This document shows, in pieces, positions 1 to 11,206 of a DNA stretch of 64,000 bases. The notes under the pieces are model-generated. The model was not told the origin of the DNA and made no database searches. It saw only the letters and a program-made list of their open reading frames with translations. Within the stretch, counting starts at the first letter, position 1. Each line of letters starts with the position of its first letter. The position numbers were made by a program, and so were the translations under genes. The stretch is taken from assembly GCA_022813625.1 (NCBI GenBank), contig JAKLMB010000002.1, positions 620,001-684,000 of the forward strand, written 5' to 3'. Source of the DNA: Aaosphaeria pasadenensis. Lineage: Eukaryota; Ascomycota; Dothideomycetes; Pleosporales.

Positions 1-204
1 CCCGAAGGAATGTTTATGGAATGATGTGTCGAAGGCAATGATACCTTAGACCTGAGTAGTGCGAAACTATTCACACCATGATCCATAGTCTTGGAGACGG
101 ACATTCTTCCTGATAGGTTTACTCATCGGAGGCTATTGGAGTTGACAGCGTGACAGCTCCCCTTGGTGCTCGGTGCGGGAAGTTCCGGTTCATTTTCAAG
201 TGGC

Positions 205-213
205 ATCTGATAA
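205..213 (+). promoter_or_regulatory. SreA-type GATA site ATCTGATAA
   Basis: The sequence ATCTGATAA matches the ATCWGATAA consensus described for iron-responsive GATA repressors of the SreA/Sre1/Urbs1 family. It lies 937 nt upstream of the start codon of the siderophore transporter. That role is inferred from the motif and its position. Confidence 0.5.
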
Positions 214-783
214 AAATTTCTAGCCCTGAACTACTAATACTGGGTCGGATTCTCTCGCCACTACCCGGACCAGAGAAAGATTTTGGTCTAGAATTAATTG
301 ATGAATTCTGTAGAAGCATGAAAGATGGTTCCAACATTGTCGAGAAAGATCCACTCACATACGCATAGACTGATTGAGCGTCGCAATGAAGGCTGCGATT
401 CTCAGAGTCGCTCTTTGCAAGCAAGTGATGCGCCAGTCAAGGGAATACTGTGTAGACGGTCAGTCGGCATCTCCGATGCGCTACCGGCTGTCTTGACTCT
501 TGAAACGACTGTACGGGACAAATGTCAGATCTTATTCAGTTACTAGTAGCCGAGGCTAACCAAGCTGTTGGACGCGTCGTACTGTTCTGTTTGGGTCTTT
601 TGCTGTTGCAACCTTGTCCAAGCTCCTTGTACTGTAGCTCTGGAAAGTGAAATCCTCGAAAATTTGCCATTCAGGCGGTCGTCCGGCACTTTTATGTAGT
701 GGCGTTGGGTGCATTCATTGGACCCGTTCCTCGTGGCACCCATTTTTATCCCGCCGCTAGAACCAAAGCAGGCGGATTCAATC

Positions 784-792
784 TTATCAGAT
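784..792 (-). promoter_or_regulatory. SreA-type GATA site ATCTGATAA, reverse orientation
   Basis: The plus strand reads ttatcagat, the complement of ATCTGATAA, 350-358 nt upstream of the siderophore transporter start. Together with the site at 205-213 it gives the promoter two exact copies of the iron-repressor consensus. Binding is inferred. Confidence 0.55.
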
Positions 793-1050
793 GCACTAGT
801 TGGCCTTGGGATCCAGATAGCCCGATGTTGTGCAGGTTTTTCCCTCTCCTTTCCTGACCCTGGGAAAGAAAAGAGGGTAAACTATGACAATTGTGGTGTG
901 TGCAGACGCAGAGACCATAATGGGCGGGTCACGTAGCATCTCTAGAAGACTTTCGCCCTTGGACTTTTCGCCCTGGCTCCCTGGCGGCCAAGCTCTTGTT
1001 GTGCCTAGAATTTATCAAATCTACCGTTGTAGTGGATGAATCCCACGACA

Positions 1051-1058
1051 TTTAAATA
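1051..1058 (+). promoter_or_regulatory. TATA-like box of the siderophore transporter
   Basis: TTTAAATA lies about 90 nt upstream of the ATG at 1142, a usual distance for a fungal TATA element with a short 5' leader. Confidence 0.4.
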
Positions 1059-1141
1059 CCAGGGCCCATCTTCTTGAAGATCTTCATCGCGAATTCTCCA
1101 ATCTTTGAACAGATCCGCCTAGCTGTCGGTCGCTGTACAGT

Positions 1142-3264
1142 ATGTCTGTCAACACAGAAATCGAAAAGGAAACTCCCGTTGATGTCAACGTCCATGACAA
1201 AGATCATGATGCGCCATCAAACGGGTTGCTCGGCGAGAAGTCGCCGGGTGTCGTTCGAATCGAGGCCTTGAATGCTCACATGTCTTTCATCAACCGCTGC
1301 TGTATCTTCTTCGGCCTCTTCCTTGTCGCGTATGCTTATGGACTCGACGGAACGCTGAGGGGTGTTTATCAGCCTTATGCTACTGCTGGTTTCAATGATC
1401 ATTCGCTATTGGCCACCATCAATGTTCTCAGAAGTGTCATTGCCGCCGCCGCCCAGCCTACTGCAGCCAAGATTGGTTCGTATACTTCTGAGCATTGAGT
1501 TGGCGACATACATGCTAATTGATTGACAGCCGATGTCTTCGGTCGTGTAGAGCTCGTCGTGATCTCAATCGTCTTCTATGTTGTCGGCACGATCATTGAA
1601 GCTTCCAGCCATAGCGTTGAAGCATTCTGTGCTGGTGCTGTCTTTTATCAAGTCGGTTACACAGTGGTCATCGTCTTGATTGAGATCAGTACGTATCCTT
1701 TGCCCATGCATACATACATTCAATATGCGGCACGTATTAACATCAACTGCTAGTTATTGCCGATGTCACGTCTCTCCGTTCTCGACTATTGGCCTCTTAC
1801 GTCCCTGCGATCCCATTCTTGATCAACACATGGGTCAGCGGAGACATCAGCCAGCAGGCCGTCAAGAACATCGGGTGGCGCTGGGGTGTGGGAATGTGGT
1901 GCATCATCTACACCGTCAGCTGCATTCCTCTAATCCTGTCTCTAATGTGGGCGAGCTTTAAGGCGAAGAAGAGCGGAGCCTTGGAGAGCTACAAGACCCC
2001 CTACCAATTGCACGGTGGCAAGAACCTGATCGTTGCTCTATTCTGGCAACTCGACGTTCCAGGCATCATTTTGATGATTGCAGTCTTCGGATGCATCTTG
2101 GTTGTAAGTTTTGGACCGACTGTAAACCTTCGCCTAAATCACGAAGCTAATCCTCATAGCCTTTCACTCTTGCTGGTGGCGTTCAGTCTCAGTGGGGAAC
2201 AGCCAAGGTTATTGCACCTTTGGTCATCGGCATTCTTTGCGTACCCGTCTTCATTTTCTGGGAGCGCAAGGCTCCTCACCCTATGATCCCATTGCATGTG
2301 AGTTAGCAACCTTCCACTCTTCATTATTCCTTACTGACCTGCAACCAGCTGTTGAAAGATCGTGCTGTCTGGGGTGCCCTCGGTATTGCATGCACCCTCA
2401 ACTTCAGTAAGCCATCCAAATCGCCTTATCATTTTACTTCCCACTGACCATTTCCAAAGCCTGGTACATGCAGGGTGATTTCCTGTACACCGTCCTTGTC
2501 GTTGCCTTCGACGAGTCGATCAAGAGCGCCACCCGCATCTCTTCGCTCTACAGCTTCTCGTCCGTCGTCACCGGTCTCATCCTCGGTGCCATCGTGTTCC
2601 GAGTCCGCCGTCTCAAACCCTTCATCGTTGCAGGAACTGTATTGTTCATGGTCGCGTTCGGTCTCTTGATCCACTACCGCGGTGGCACAGGTGATGCATC
2701 TCACTCTGGTATCATTGGCGCGCAAATCTGCCTCGGTATCGCTGGAGGCATGTTCCCGTACCCAGCGCAAGCCAGCATTCAAGCTGCTACTAAGCACGAG
2801 CGTAAGTTTAAACGAGACACTTCCCGACCTAAATCAAATGCATGAACTCACAATTTTCCACAGATGTCGCCATCGTCACTGGTGTCTACCTCGCAACCTA
2901 CAACATCGGTAGCGCGCTCGGAAACACCGTCTCCGGCGCCATGTGGCAGCAGATTATCCCCGGCGAGCTCGAGCGCAAGACCGGAAACTCCACACTCGCT
3001 GCCACCGTGTACGCCGATCCGTTCACCTTTGCTACCACCTATCCCGTTGGAACCCCCGAGCGTGATGCTGTCATCGAGGCATACCGACATGTCCAGCGTC
3101 TCCTTTGCATCGCGGGTATTTGCCTGTCGTTGCTGCTGATTGGCTTCTCGCTCGCCATCCGCAACCCGAAACTCGGCAAGGAGCAGAGTTTGGAGAATGC
3201 AGAGGAGAGGCCAGAGAAGGGCACCCAGGAGAAGAGGGGTGTTTGGGGTTGGTTGAAGAACTGA
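1142..3264 (+). CDS. Siderophore-iron transporter, MFS ARN/SIT family (7 exons)
   Basis: This encodes a plasma- or vesicle-membrane proton symporter for ferric siderophores. Exons are 1142-1475, 1530-1688, 1754-2103, 2160-2297, 2349-2406, 2460-2801 and 2864-3264; all joins are GT-AG and keep frame. The hydrophilic N-terminus is followed by AYGLDGTLRGVYQPYA in the first membrane segment, a hallmark of ARN/SIT proteins. ADVFGRVELV follows in the MFS signature loop, then RSRLLASYVPAIPFLINTW, and KHEHVAIVTGVYLATYNIGS in the C-terminal half. About 14 membrane segments are visible and the C-terminal tail is charged. Two ATCWGATAA sites upstream suggest repression when iron is plentiful. It is convergent with the FMN oxidase gene, with 179 nt between the two stops. 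The substrate siderophore cannot be read from the sequence. Confidence 0.93.
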
Positions 3265-3443
3265 GCCGTCTAAAAGCGGTATAGGGCGGGGCCCAACGAC
3301 GGTATAATACCTAATTAATGCAGGAGATGTGACGAAGTGTAGAAAAAAGATTAATAGTAATTTGGAAAAAGTTCGTAATGTTCATCATTTTTCTTTCGCC
3401 TACTATCTCTCTATTGTCTATCATACAAATGATGTCCTAATAT

Positions 3444-4598
3444 CTAGCTGTACCACCCGTTCAACGCCCTCCAGTCAACCCACTCGGGGCCGATCTTCTT
3501 GAGATCTCCAATACCACCGTTCGCTGCATCGTTGATGAGCTCGAACTTGAGCATCTCGGTAACCCTCTTGACACCCTCCTCTCCGTAGATGTTACTGAAC
3601 ATGTAAGGACGGCCAACACCAACCGCACGAACACCGAGAGAAAGGAGCTTGAGCACATCAGAACCATATCGAACGCCGCCATCAGCATAGACCTCGACCT
3701 GCTTGAAGATATCGGGTTCGTTCTGGTGGATCTCGAGTGCTACCTCGAGAGACGATGGAGCTCCGTCGAGTTGACGACCACCGTGGTTGGAGAGGTAAAT
3801 GGCCTTCACGCCGTTGGCAACTGCTTCGCGTGCGTCGTCGACGGTCTGGATTCCCTTGGGGATGATGGGAAGAGAAGTCATGTTGGAAAGAGTGTGGTAC
3901 TTCTCCCATGTGAGGAGATTGAGGTCAATGTTTGCGGATCCAACACCGAAGCGTGCTGCACGGTGTCGGATGCCAGTACCAGGTCCGTCGACAGTCAAGA
4001 CGATAGCCTTCGAGCCTGCAGCTTCGATCTTGCGGAACAATTGCTGGGTCTCGGTCATATTCTCGGTGAGGTAGACCTGCTGGAAAAGCACCTGGGAGCT
4101 GTTGCCCTTTGCTGCGGTGATGTCGTCCATGGACCTGGAGGAGTACAATGAAGCCATGTACAAGATGTCGCCAGCAGCGGCGCCCTTGACGAAATTGACT
4201 TCACCATCCGGGTGAGCATACCCTCCGCGAGCGCAAGGCGCGATGAAGAAGGGAGCAGAGAAGTTGTGCCCCAAAATCGTCGTGGGGATCGAGTCTTGGA
4301 TTTTAGTGACATCCTTCAATACGCGGGGTCGAAGTTTGAAGCGCATGAACACCTCAAGGTTGTTTCGGTACGACCATTCGCCAGCAGCACCGTTGCGATA
4401 ATACGTGTATGAAGAGGCATTCATGAACTGGCGTGCAGACCATTGGAAATCTGGGAGACCGACGAGGGACTTGAGAGGTGCAAGAGTACCGTTGGCAACA
4501 ATCTCTCCGAGTTGCTCCTCAATGCCAGTATCAGGTTCATCGAGGAATGGGCGAGCAGCCAAGGCTACTGAAGCCAAGGCAAGCAGGGAAAGACGCAT
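3444..4598 (-). CDS. Secreted FMN-dependent alpha-hydroxy-acid oxidase/dehydrogenase
   Basis: This is a single-exon gene for 384 residues if translation starts at the ATG at 4598. That start gives the signal peptide MRLSLLALASVALA; an in-frame extension to 4682 lacks one. The protein belongs to the lactate/glycolate oxidase family, TIM-barrel flavoenzymes that oxidise L-2-hydroxy acids. The family's catalytic residues appear intact: Tyr66 in YTYYRNG, Tyr176 in QQVYL, Asp204 in TVDGP, Lys248 in IIPKGI, and His272/Arg275 in SNHGGRQLDG. Several N-glycosylation sequons support passage through the secretory pathway. Most characterised relatives are peroxisomal or mitochondrial, so secretion is unusual. 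If oxygen is the acceptor it would release H2O2 outside the cell, which is inference. A lactate 2-monooxygenase-like activity is an alternative. Confidence 0.9.
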   Translation of the reverse strand: MRLSLLALASVALAARPFLDEPDTGIEEQLGEIVANGTLAPLKSLVGLPDFQWSARQFMNASSYTYYRNGAAGEWSYRNNLEVFMRFKLRPRVLKDVTKIQDSIPTTILGHNFSAPFFIAPCARGGYAHPDGEVNFVKGAAAGDILYMASLYSSRSMDDITAAKGNSSQVLFQQVYLTENMTETQQLFRKIEAAGSKAIVLTVDGPGTGIRHRAARFGVGSANIDLNLLTWEKYHTLSNMTSLPIIPKGIQTVDDAREAVANGVKAIYLSNHGGRQLDGAPSSLEVALEIHQNEPDIFKQVEVYADGGVRYGSDVLKLLSLGVRAVGVGRPYMFSNIYGEEGVKRVTEMLKFELINDAANGGIGDLKKIGPEWVDWRALNGWYS

Positions 4599-6961
4599 GG
4601 TGAAGGAGAGACTACGGCAAGTGAATGGAGAGAAAAAGGAACGAAGGTACACGAGTTGAAGTGCTGATGGCAGCAATGGCAAAGAGTAACAAGTACTGTT
4701 ATATGTTCTTGAGGAGACGTCCGATAAAGGCCTTGGTCCACGATCGATCAGAGATCAGAGATGAGCAGGGTTACGGACAAGGACAGGGACATGGATAGGG
4801 AAGGTGAAAGGAAGCAGTGGCATTGCCTTTAATTTATTTAACGGATAAGCATGTACGAGAATCCAAAGTCGTCATCTCCCTCCGTTGTTGCCAAGCAACG
4901 ACTACGCATAGCGACTTGCCATTGGAATTTTACTATCCTGGAATCTTGGAGGCTTGGTGGTCTTCTTTTTCCTGTAATCACGGCTACCAGATGCGGTCGA
5001 GACAAGGGTGGGCTATAGTGCACCACGTTAAGGCCGGCTATGTCCAGCATAAACCATTTAGCAGGAAAAGAATAAATCCTTTCAAGATATCGGCGCCGAT
5101 ACATTTTTTTCCATCTCGGATCTAGCTGCATGTGTGTACAAGTAATACCATAGATGGCAGGTCGCGTCCTGTCGTTGACAATGTTATGCAGGTCCCGGCA
5201 GCACTACCGGCGAATTGCCTAGTCGCACGTTTTTTTCGCAACCGAACCATGTTTCCTTCTTCCTTTAGGTGGCTATCTGATTAGTTCGTGGCGAGGTCAA
5301 GCCTTAGTTATCCTTGCAACGTCATAACGGAGACTGAAACAGAAACAATCAAGCCTCTCGATGGACAATTACACCAGTCTCCATCATATAAATGAACATT
5401 CGTTTCATGTCAAATGAGAAGTGAAGATACAATCAAACAACTAGACCCATTACGTACAATATCAACCACAGTCTAAGTGTATGAGAGCTTCTGTGGCATT
5501 TGCGACAGCGCAATGAGGATTACAAAACTTATGGACTAGTTTTATCAGATGATCAGATAAAACTCCGGACCAATTATGGTCAAATCTCCGGACGCGGCTG
5601 CATTCCGCCTCCGATATATAAGCAAGACCCTCCTGCCTACCCAACGTGCCAACTTCGGTGCTCTACCCACGCCGATGTTCTTGCGCAATTTTACCATGAA
5701 GGGCCGACTCTTTCGCTGCACTTTTACGTCATGTTCTTGGTAGGGCAGGAAATTCGGTTTGTTCGGGTGAACAGAGCCCACCCAAGTCGGTCACCTCGAG
5801 GAACACAATCTTTATCAAGTACAAGTCCGTACCGAGGCTTGATCAAATACAGGCGCAATCTCCATCAAATCATGGCACTCCTCTTTACAAGATCACACAA
5901 TTCAATGCTTTGAGGAACGCATAGTCTGAAGACTGAAGAGGCAGGTCGCGGGTGATATCTAAGCTTCCGCCCTCCCGCGATTTGCATACTTACTGAAATG
6001 GTCTTGAACATCCCACGACTTGAGTTTACTAGCGTTCCCCATCCTTCATTTGCCGCAAGTTTTGAAATTTTTTACTGATATGATCAAGTCGCGCCACTTC
6101 ACGTTCCAGACTCGAATTCGTCTGCCATTGCGTGTATGTCCAGGGCGCAGCAAGCCGACTCGACATCGGCTGCTGGGCGAGGACTTGGCATGATCTCTGG
6201 AAGAAAAGCATCGGAGCGCTCAAGATCCGCCGAATCGGTGGATTTAGCTTGGGAATTAGATACGCTAACAATAGTTCACCGACTTCCGTTCCTGGAGAGG
6301 TACATGAGGGTTGAGGACGATAGGTCTTCCTCGACTGGGGTCTTGATCTACCCGGACGCATCAAACTCCGACCCTGACTCCGACGTCTCGCACATAAAGA
6401 GATAGGAAAGTGACATCCGCTTCTCGCATCACTGAAATGCCTGCCTTGCCTCTTCCTTTCCAAAATCGAAGTCCGACCTTATCTTGACCGTTGTAGAAAG
6501 TATACTATTAGATTTGTCGACCACAATGCTGGACAATGTGCAGTTATGCCCAGGTCTCCCTGTCGGATTCGAATCTCATATGGGATGAATTTGTGGGTAA
6601 CCAGAAATTTCCAAGTGACACATTCGGATACATGTCACCTCTGCTACCTCGGACAACGCTAAATTCATCTGTGGACAAGATCGTTGAATACAGACCGACC
6701 TGTCACGGGATCAATGTGGTGTGGTTTCAATCTGGTTTTGATCCTGCAATCACACTAGAGTCACAAGTTTAAACAACCCAACAGAAACTACGAATTCATA
6801 TCAAAGGACGGCGATAACTGATGATTAAAACGTTTAATCTAGTCATGGAAACGAGACGCACTGTAAAAGCAGGGTTCTAACAAGACTATCGACTTTCCGT
6901 CCAACACCAAGGCCTTAGTTATTCTTATAAAGGTTCATCAGACCAACAACCTTCGGAAGGC
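4599..6961. other. Intergenic region between the FMN oxidase and the GH45 gene
   Basis: This holds the promoter of the minus-strand FMN oxidase and the 3' side of the GH45 gene. I see no supportable coding region. The most structured element is the paired GATA inverted repeat at 5539-5563. A TATATAA string occurs near 5612 on the plus strand but no convincing gene follows it. Confidence 0.55.
5539..5563. promoter_or_regulatory. Paired SreA-type GATA sites forming an inverted repeat
   Basis: Arms GTTTTATC (5539-5546) and GATAAAAC (5556-5563) are perfect inverted repeats with a 9-nt spacer. They contain ATCTGATAA on the minus strand (5542-5550) and ATCAGATAA on the plus strand (5552-5560), both exact ATCWGATAA matches. 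The element sits about 945 nt upstream of the minus-strand FMN oxidase and may be its iron-response site. Confidence 0.5.
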
Positions 6962-8510
6962 CTACTCCTTGAATTTGGGACTCTTCTTATTTGGCCTTTG
7001 GCACTGGGAGTAGTAATCATCAACATAGATACAGCTCAGCCCTTGCGCACACCTCGTTGGTCCTTGATATGTCGTTCCTATACATGTTAGCAGCACATTC
7101 TAACATTGGACGCTGTACTACTACTTACCGCCACACTGATCATAAAGCTGTGCGATCGTTCCTGTCGGTTGATTCGGTCTTGTCGAACTCGGAGGTGGGT
7201 TTCCAGGCCTGGTCGGGGTCTGAACTGGAGGCTGAGGCTGGCCTGGCCAGGTTACATGAGGGCGAGTAAATGTCCATCCTGGCCATCCCGGGTTGGGGTT
7301 TCCTGGATTAGGAGCTGCACTGGTCACAACTGGCGGTGGTGCGGAGGACGCTGGGGGGACCCAATTGCTTGCGGGAATGCATTGCCACCACCACTGATCA
7401 AAACTCCTGCAAGTAGAGTCTTTGCATCGCGATGGGCCGGTGAAACCCTGACCTGTTTCTTTTAGCACCAACTTGGATTCGATGTGAGATTATTACTTAC
7501 CTCCGCACTGGTCCCAAGGTTGTGCAATCGTTGGAACAGGAGTTGGTTTGGTGGTAACGGGAGTTGATCTCGTACTCGCGGGATCGGGGAGGCAATAATA
7601 CGTATCCTCATTATAGAAGGTACAGACTGTGCCTGCAACGCAAACAGTAGGACCACGGTAATTTCTACCACCACACTGGCCCCCTTGCTGGACAGTACCA
7701 GATGCGAGAGGCGCCGATGAGGTAGGCGACGGCACCGGCTTCGAAGTGCTTTGCCCAGGTATAGGATCATCGTTCCTTCTGCAGCCGGAAACGTATGACA
7801 GATCTTGAGGACAAGATACCTTCTCCCAGTTCACCGTTGGATTGTCAGCATTTCTAAACCAATCGAAGCGCCAGTAACAACCAGCTTTCAAAGGCTCTGG
7901 GAACGCATCGCACTCATCACGGTGCGCAATTCCACCATATTCCGCGCCCCAGATAGCAGGGCCACCGAATTGCGTGCTGCATCTGTAAACCATATAAGCG
8001 TTTGTTCATTCGTACGAATCCTTTTACTCACCCTCGCGTGGCACCTTGGCCACCTCCAGGGATGGCGAGGTCAAATTGGTCATCTCCAAGGTCGTTACCT
8101 GTGTTGACAACCTGTACAATCATCTTCTTCCCATTGACTGAGCCAGAAGTGAATGTAAGCGAGTAGCAGGAGCAACACCAGGCAGTTTCATTCGATGCAA
8201 CCAGATTGACACCCGCAAAGCCATATGCAAGGTCATTACTTTTCGCCCATGGGGACAGATCAGAACAAGCAAATGAGCCGCCTCCACTGTCGCAGCCGTC
8301 CCTCCTGGCTGGATTGACACCGAGATTGTCTCGAGCATCACAAGAGATGACCGGGCTGTTGACTGGGGCCTTGTTGCTCCAAGAACAAGAGTTCTTGCAG
8401 CATGACCATCCTCGTGTTGTCGATCCCGTGCCTTTCACAGCACTGTGAGCAATACCATTTGCAAGGCTAGCGAAAGCTAGGAACGCGATCTTAAAATCAG
8501 ATACCCTCAT
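6962..8510 (-). CDS. GH45 endoglucanase-like protein with three C-terminal CBM1 modules
   Basis: Exons are 8032-8510, 7501-7982, 7129-7452 and 6962-7077, giving 466 residues. The ATG at 8510 gives a signal peptide (MRVSDFKIAFLAFASLANG); another in-frame ATG at 8534 does not. The GH45 core spans residues ~27-227 with hallmark segments AWCCSCYSLTFTSG, QFDLAIPGGG, FGGPAIWGAEYGG and YWRFDWFRNADNP. Asp147 matches the catalytic acid (Asp121 of Humicola insolens EGV). The base Asp10 of the usual W-D-C-C motif is Ser36 here (GWSCC), and the 111-residue spacing to the acid is unchanged. Proline/serine-rich linkers separate CBM1 modules at ~258-290, ~312-347 and ~420-456. Introns interrupt CBM1 modules 2 and 3 after their CGG. 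It is secreted and cellulose-binding; catalytic competence is doubtful. Confidence 0.93.
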
Positions 8511-11206
8511 CCTGTCAGAGGATGCAAAGAACAAGAGAATAGGTCGTCGAAGATAGGTATGATCGATGCTGGAAAACTCTCAGACATAATGAAAACTCAG
8601 TATTTATACCTATCTCTGGTACGATATCCAGATCTGCAAGTTTTCGACTGTTCAACTTTGCGAAAGCGAGACTGACGCTGACTGGTATCCTTAATCAATA
8701 ATTAATCTCTGCACTCAATGTTTTCTGGTACCTGGCGTCGACAGTGATCCGATGGCGTTGATGAGCACTGCTTTTTTCCCTATCGCTTACAGTATGTCCA
8801 GGTCCAACACACATGTGCTGCACGTGTAGAAGATTACATGGTTCCAGAAGCCAGGACAGACTCATATTCGCCTGTTGCTGCCTGTTTCTGTTTCCCAATT
8901 TCGCGGGTTCAGGTGTTCCGGATGGTTCTATGATGTCCAATTGCGATATCGTCCAGGACCAGGACTGAATGTTAATTTTCGCCTGTTTATGAAAATAGAC
9001 CTCAATCATATCATGCCAACATCGTTGCTCAATATCCCAACAGAGTGGACATCGGTTCGAAGCGAGCTTCTTGATTTCTCCCGGAGTTGTGGCATGAGCA
9101 AAGCCCATCTGCGCACTGCATGTTCATCAGCACATGGTGAGAATGTTCAATGCTCCTTGAAGCGCTTGATTCGTCTCTTAATTTGTTCATCTGTAGCCGG
9201 AATCTTACAGCACCAAATTGGTCCTATAGAGACTCTATTTCGTCCAGTTTGTTCCTTCTCTCCTACCAGTCATCTAGACATCTCCACACTGACTATATTG
9301 CGATCATCCAATAACTGAGAACATTTCTACATACGGAACTACAACTATCTCTCCACCAAAGGAAGTTATAAGTTCAGTCAAATTGATTTGATGAATGCTA
9401 AGCGCCGCCAGTCGAGTGAGTATCTACCGCTCTAAGCATACACAAACAGATCGGATGAATCGACTTCACAAAAGCTTTTATTTCCAAGCGAGGTTCCGAG
9501 TTTTCATATTGAAGTCGACCGACTCCTCGTATTCGGGCCATAGGAACCAGAGTGCACATCCCAACATGCTCTTATCCAGATGCGTGGGTCAGCCCAATCC
9601 CTGCTCGAACCAAACTTACTCGAAGACAGCGGTCACCCCATTGGTTACTTCTCGCTTAGTATCATGACAATGTATCTACCGTTTAGTACTCTACATATAT
9701 GGCTGCACTGAGGTACTTAAGATGTTACTCTACTGCTCACTGGCTTGCTGCAACCTCTGTTCGGTGTCTGACAATGTATACTTGATCGAATATAGCCTGG
9801 GCTTCTGGAGTCCTCGAAGACTGCTTCCAGAACGTGGGATGCAGCCGCAAGAGCAAATGAGATGTTTGCAGGACGCCAATGTAATAAACCTTGAGCCATG
9901 CAAGTTAGAACCGATTACCAGGGGTGTGGGATTTGAATTGGGTCCAATTGGCATTGGCGCGATCAATTAGTCGGGACTACAAGCCTCAGACAAACGACCT
10001 CAGGTCTAGCGACATCACTTTGCCTTAGGTAAAGCAGCACACGTTGCAGAAGTCTGAGCCTGCAAGTAGGATTAATTAAGACACAGTAAATTCTGCTCGC
10101 TTCTAACTTGGGATTGTCGTAAACGACTGGACTCTCTTATGCCAACTGTTTGCTTGGAGACCCAAGTTGCGTGGCACCCACGGATAAAGCCATGTTCGCT
10201 CATCACAAGCCATCACACGGTGCGTTATTTTAGTGACGAGACCCGAACAACGAAGCATCAACTATCATGGAGGAATTGGTCGATTCGAAACAAAATCGTA
10301 CACATCCTATCTTAAATCGTATCTTACAAACACTGCCTGCGGACGGAAGATAGATTTCACGACAGGAAAGAAGATTCCGGAAGTGTTAGAAGGAGTCAAC
10401 GGAAAACAATTGCCATTGTCAACTTGTTCAACTGCCTCAAATATACGCTCCAAGGGAAGTTGGAAGCGAGCAAGCCATGATCAAACCTTCATCCGGAGGT
10501 GGTACGTGTCACATGTTACAGATTTGAAGCCTGAGCGGCCCAGCCTTGGCGCACGGGTACTCCTTCCACCTTGACAGCTCCACACCTTATCATCGTGAAC
10601 ATTTACACACAGGGTGACCCGGCATATTCACAGTTGCATATGTGTGATTGTTTGTAAGATTTTGTATTGTTCACAATTGTAGCATCTCACTCCGTGACGA
10701 CGTGTGGTAAACGCGCAATGGCAATTTGTGTGCTCGTCCGAATCTCTCCTGAGGGTCGCGAAACGGGCTGGAACATTTCACACCCATCGAGTTTCACGTC
10801 GGCTCCGCGATATGGTCCGCACAAACATTAGCGATTGATCTCCGCGTCTATACAATGGCATCCAGTTCCGTTTCCCTTCGATATGTACAAACTTTTGTGA
10901 TCAAAATTTGCCTTCCGCGCAGCGCGCGCAGCACCACGAGCGATTTTCTTTTGTCTTTTCATTACTACTTTCTCCGCCGCATTGTCTCCATGGATTGGTG
11001 ATTGGGCTACTATACTGAATGATTTTATTTCACTTTGCATATGTTCTTGGAATTGCTCATCTTAGTTGATACTCCTGTTCTCTCCAAGGCATAGAACCAG
11101 GACCTTAAGGCACCATTTCCTGCACCTGGTCGCGAGATCGAGCGTCAATCACCATCACAATTGCGCTTTACTTGAAAGAGTCTCCTGGCGGGCCTATCTT
11201 CTGAAA
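8511..11206. other. Intergenic region between the GH45 gene and the ferric reductase
   Basis: These 2.7 kb form the shared upstream region of two divergent genes, GH45 (minus) and the ferric reductase (plus). Open frames of up to about 147 codons occur, but none shows a recognisable domain, signal peptide or sensible splice pattern. I found no tRNA-like B-box here. Confidence 0.5.
8601..8608 (-). promoter_or_regulatory. TATA box of the GH45 gene
   Basis: TATAAATA on the minus strand lies about 91 nt upstream of the preferred start at 8510, a typical fungal distance. Confidence 0.5.

Larger units (their letters stand above)
1..1141. other. Intergenic region upstream of the siderophore transporter
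   Basis: I see no credible gene here. Short open frames exist on both strands but lack recognisable domains or consistent splice structure. The stretch is best read as the promoter of the downstream siderophore transporter. It contains two exact ATCWGATAA-type sites and a TATA-like element, listed separately. Confidence 0.6.

Noticed and set aside
4599..4682. N-terminal extension of the FMN oxidase to the ATG at 4682
   Set aside because: It buries the signal peptide; the ATG at 4598 is the better start.
5590..5700. TATATAA followed by ATGs suggesting a plus-strand gene near 5.6 kb
   Set aside because: The frames after it stop quickly and no exon chain could be assembled.
6029..6463. Minus-strand frame of 144 codons with a coiled-coil-like end
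   Set aside because: No start context, no domain and no homologous motif; the opposite strand is also open.
10233..10574. Plus-strand frame of 113 codons upstream of the ferric reductase
   Set aside because: No recognisable domain, signal peptide or splice partner; composition is that of a spacer.
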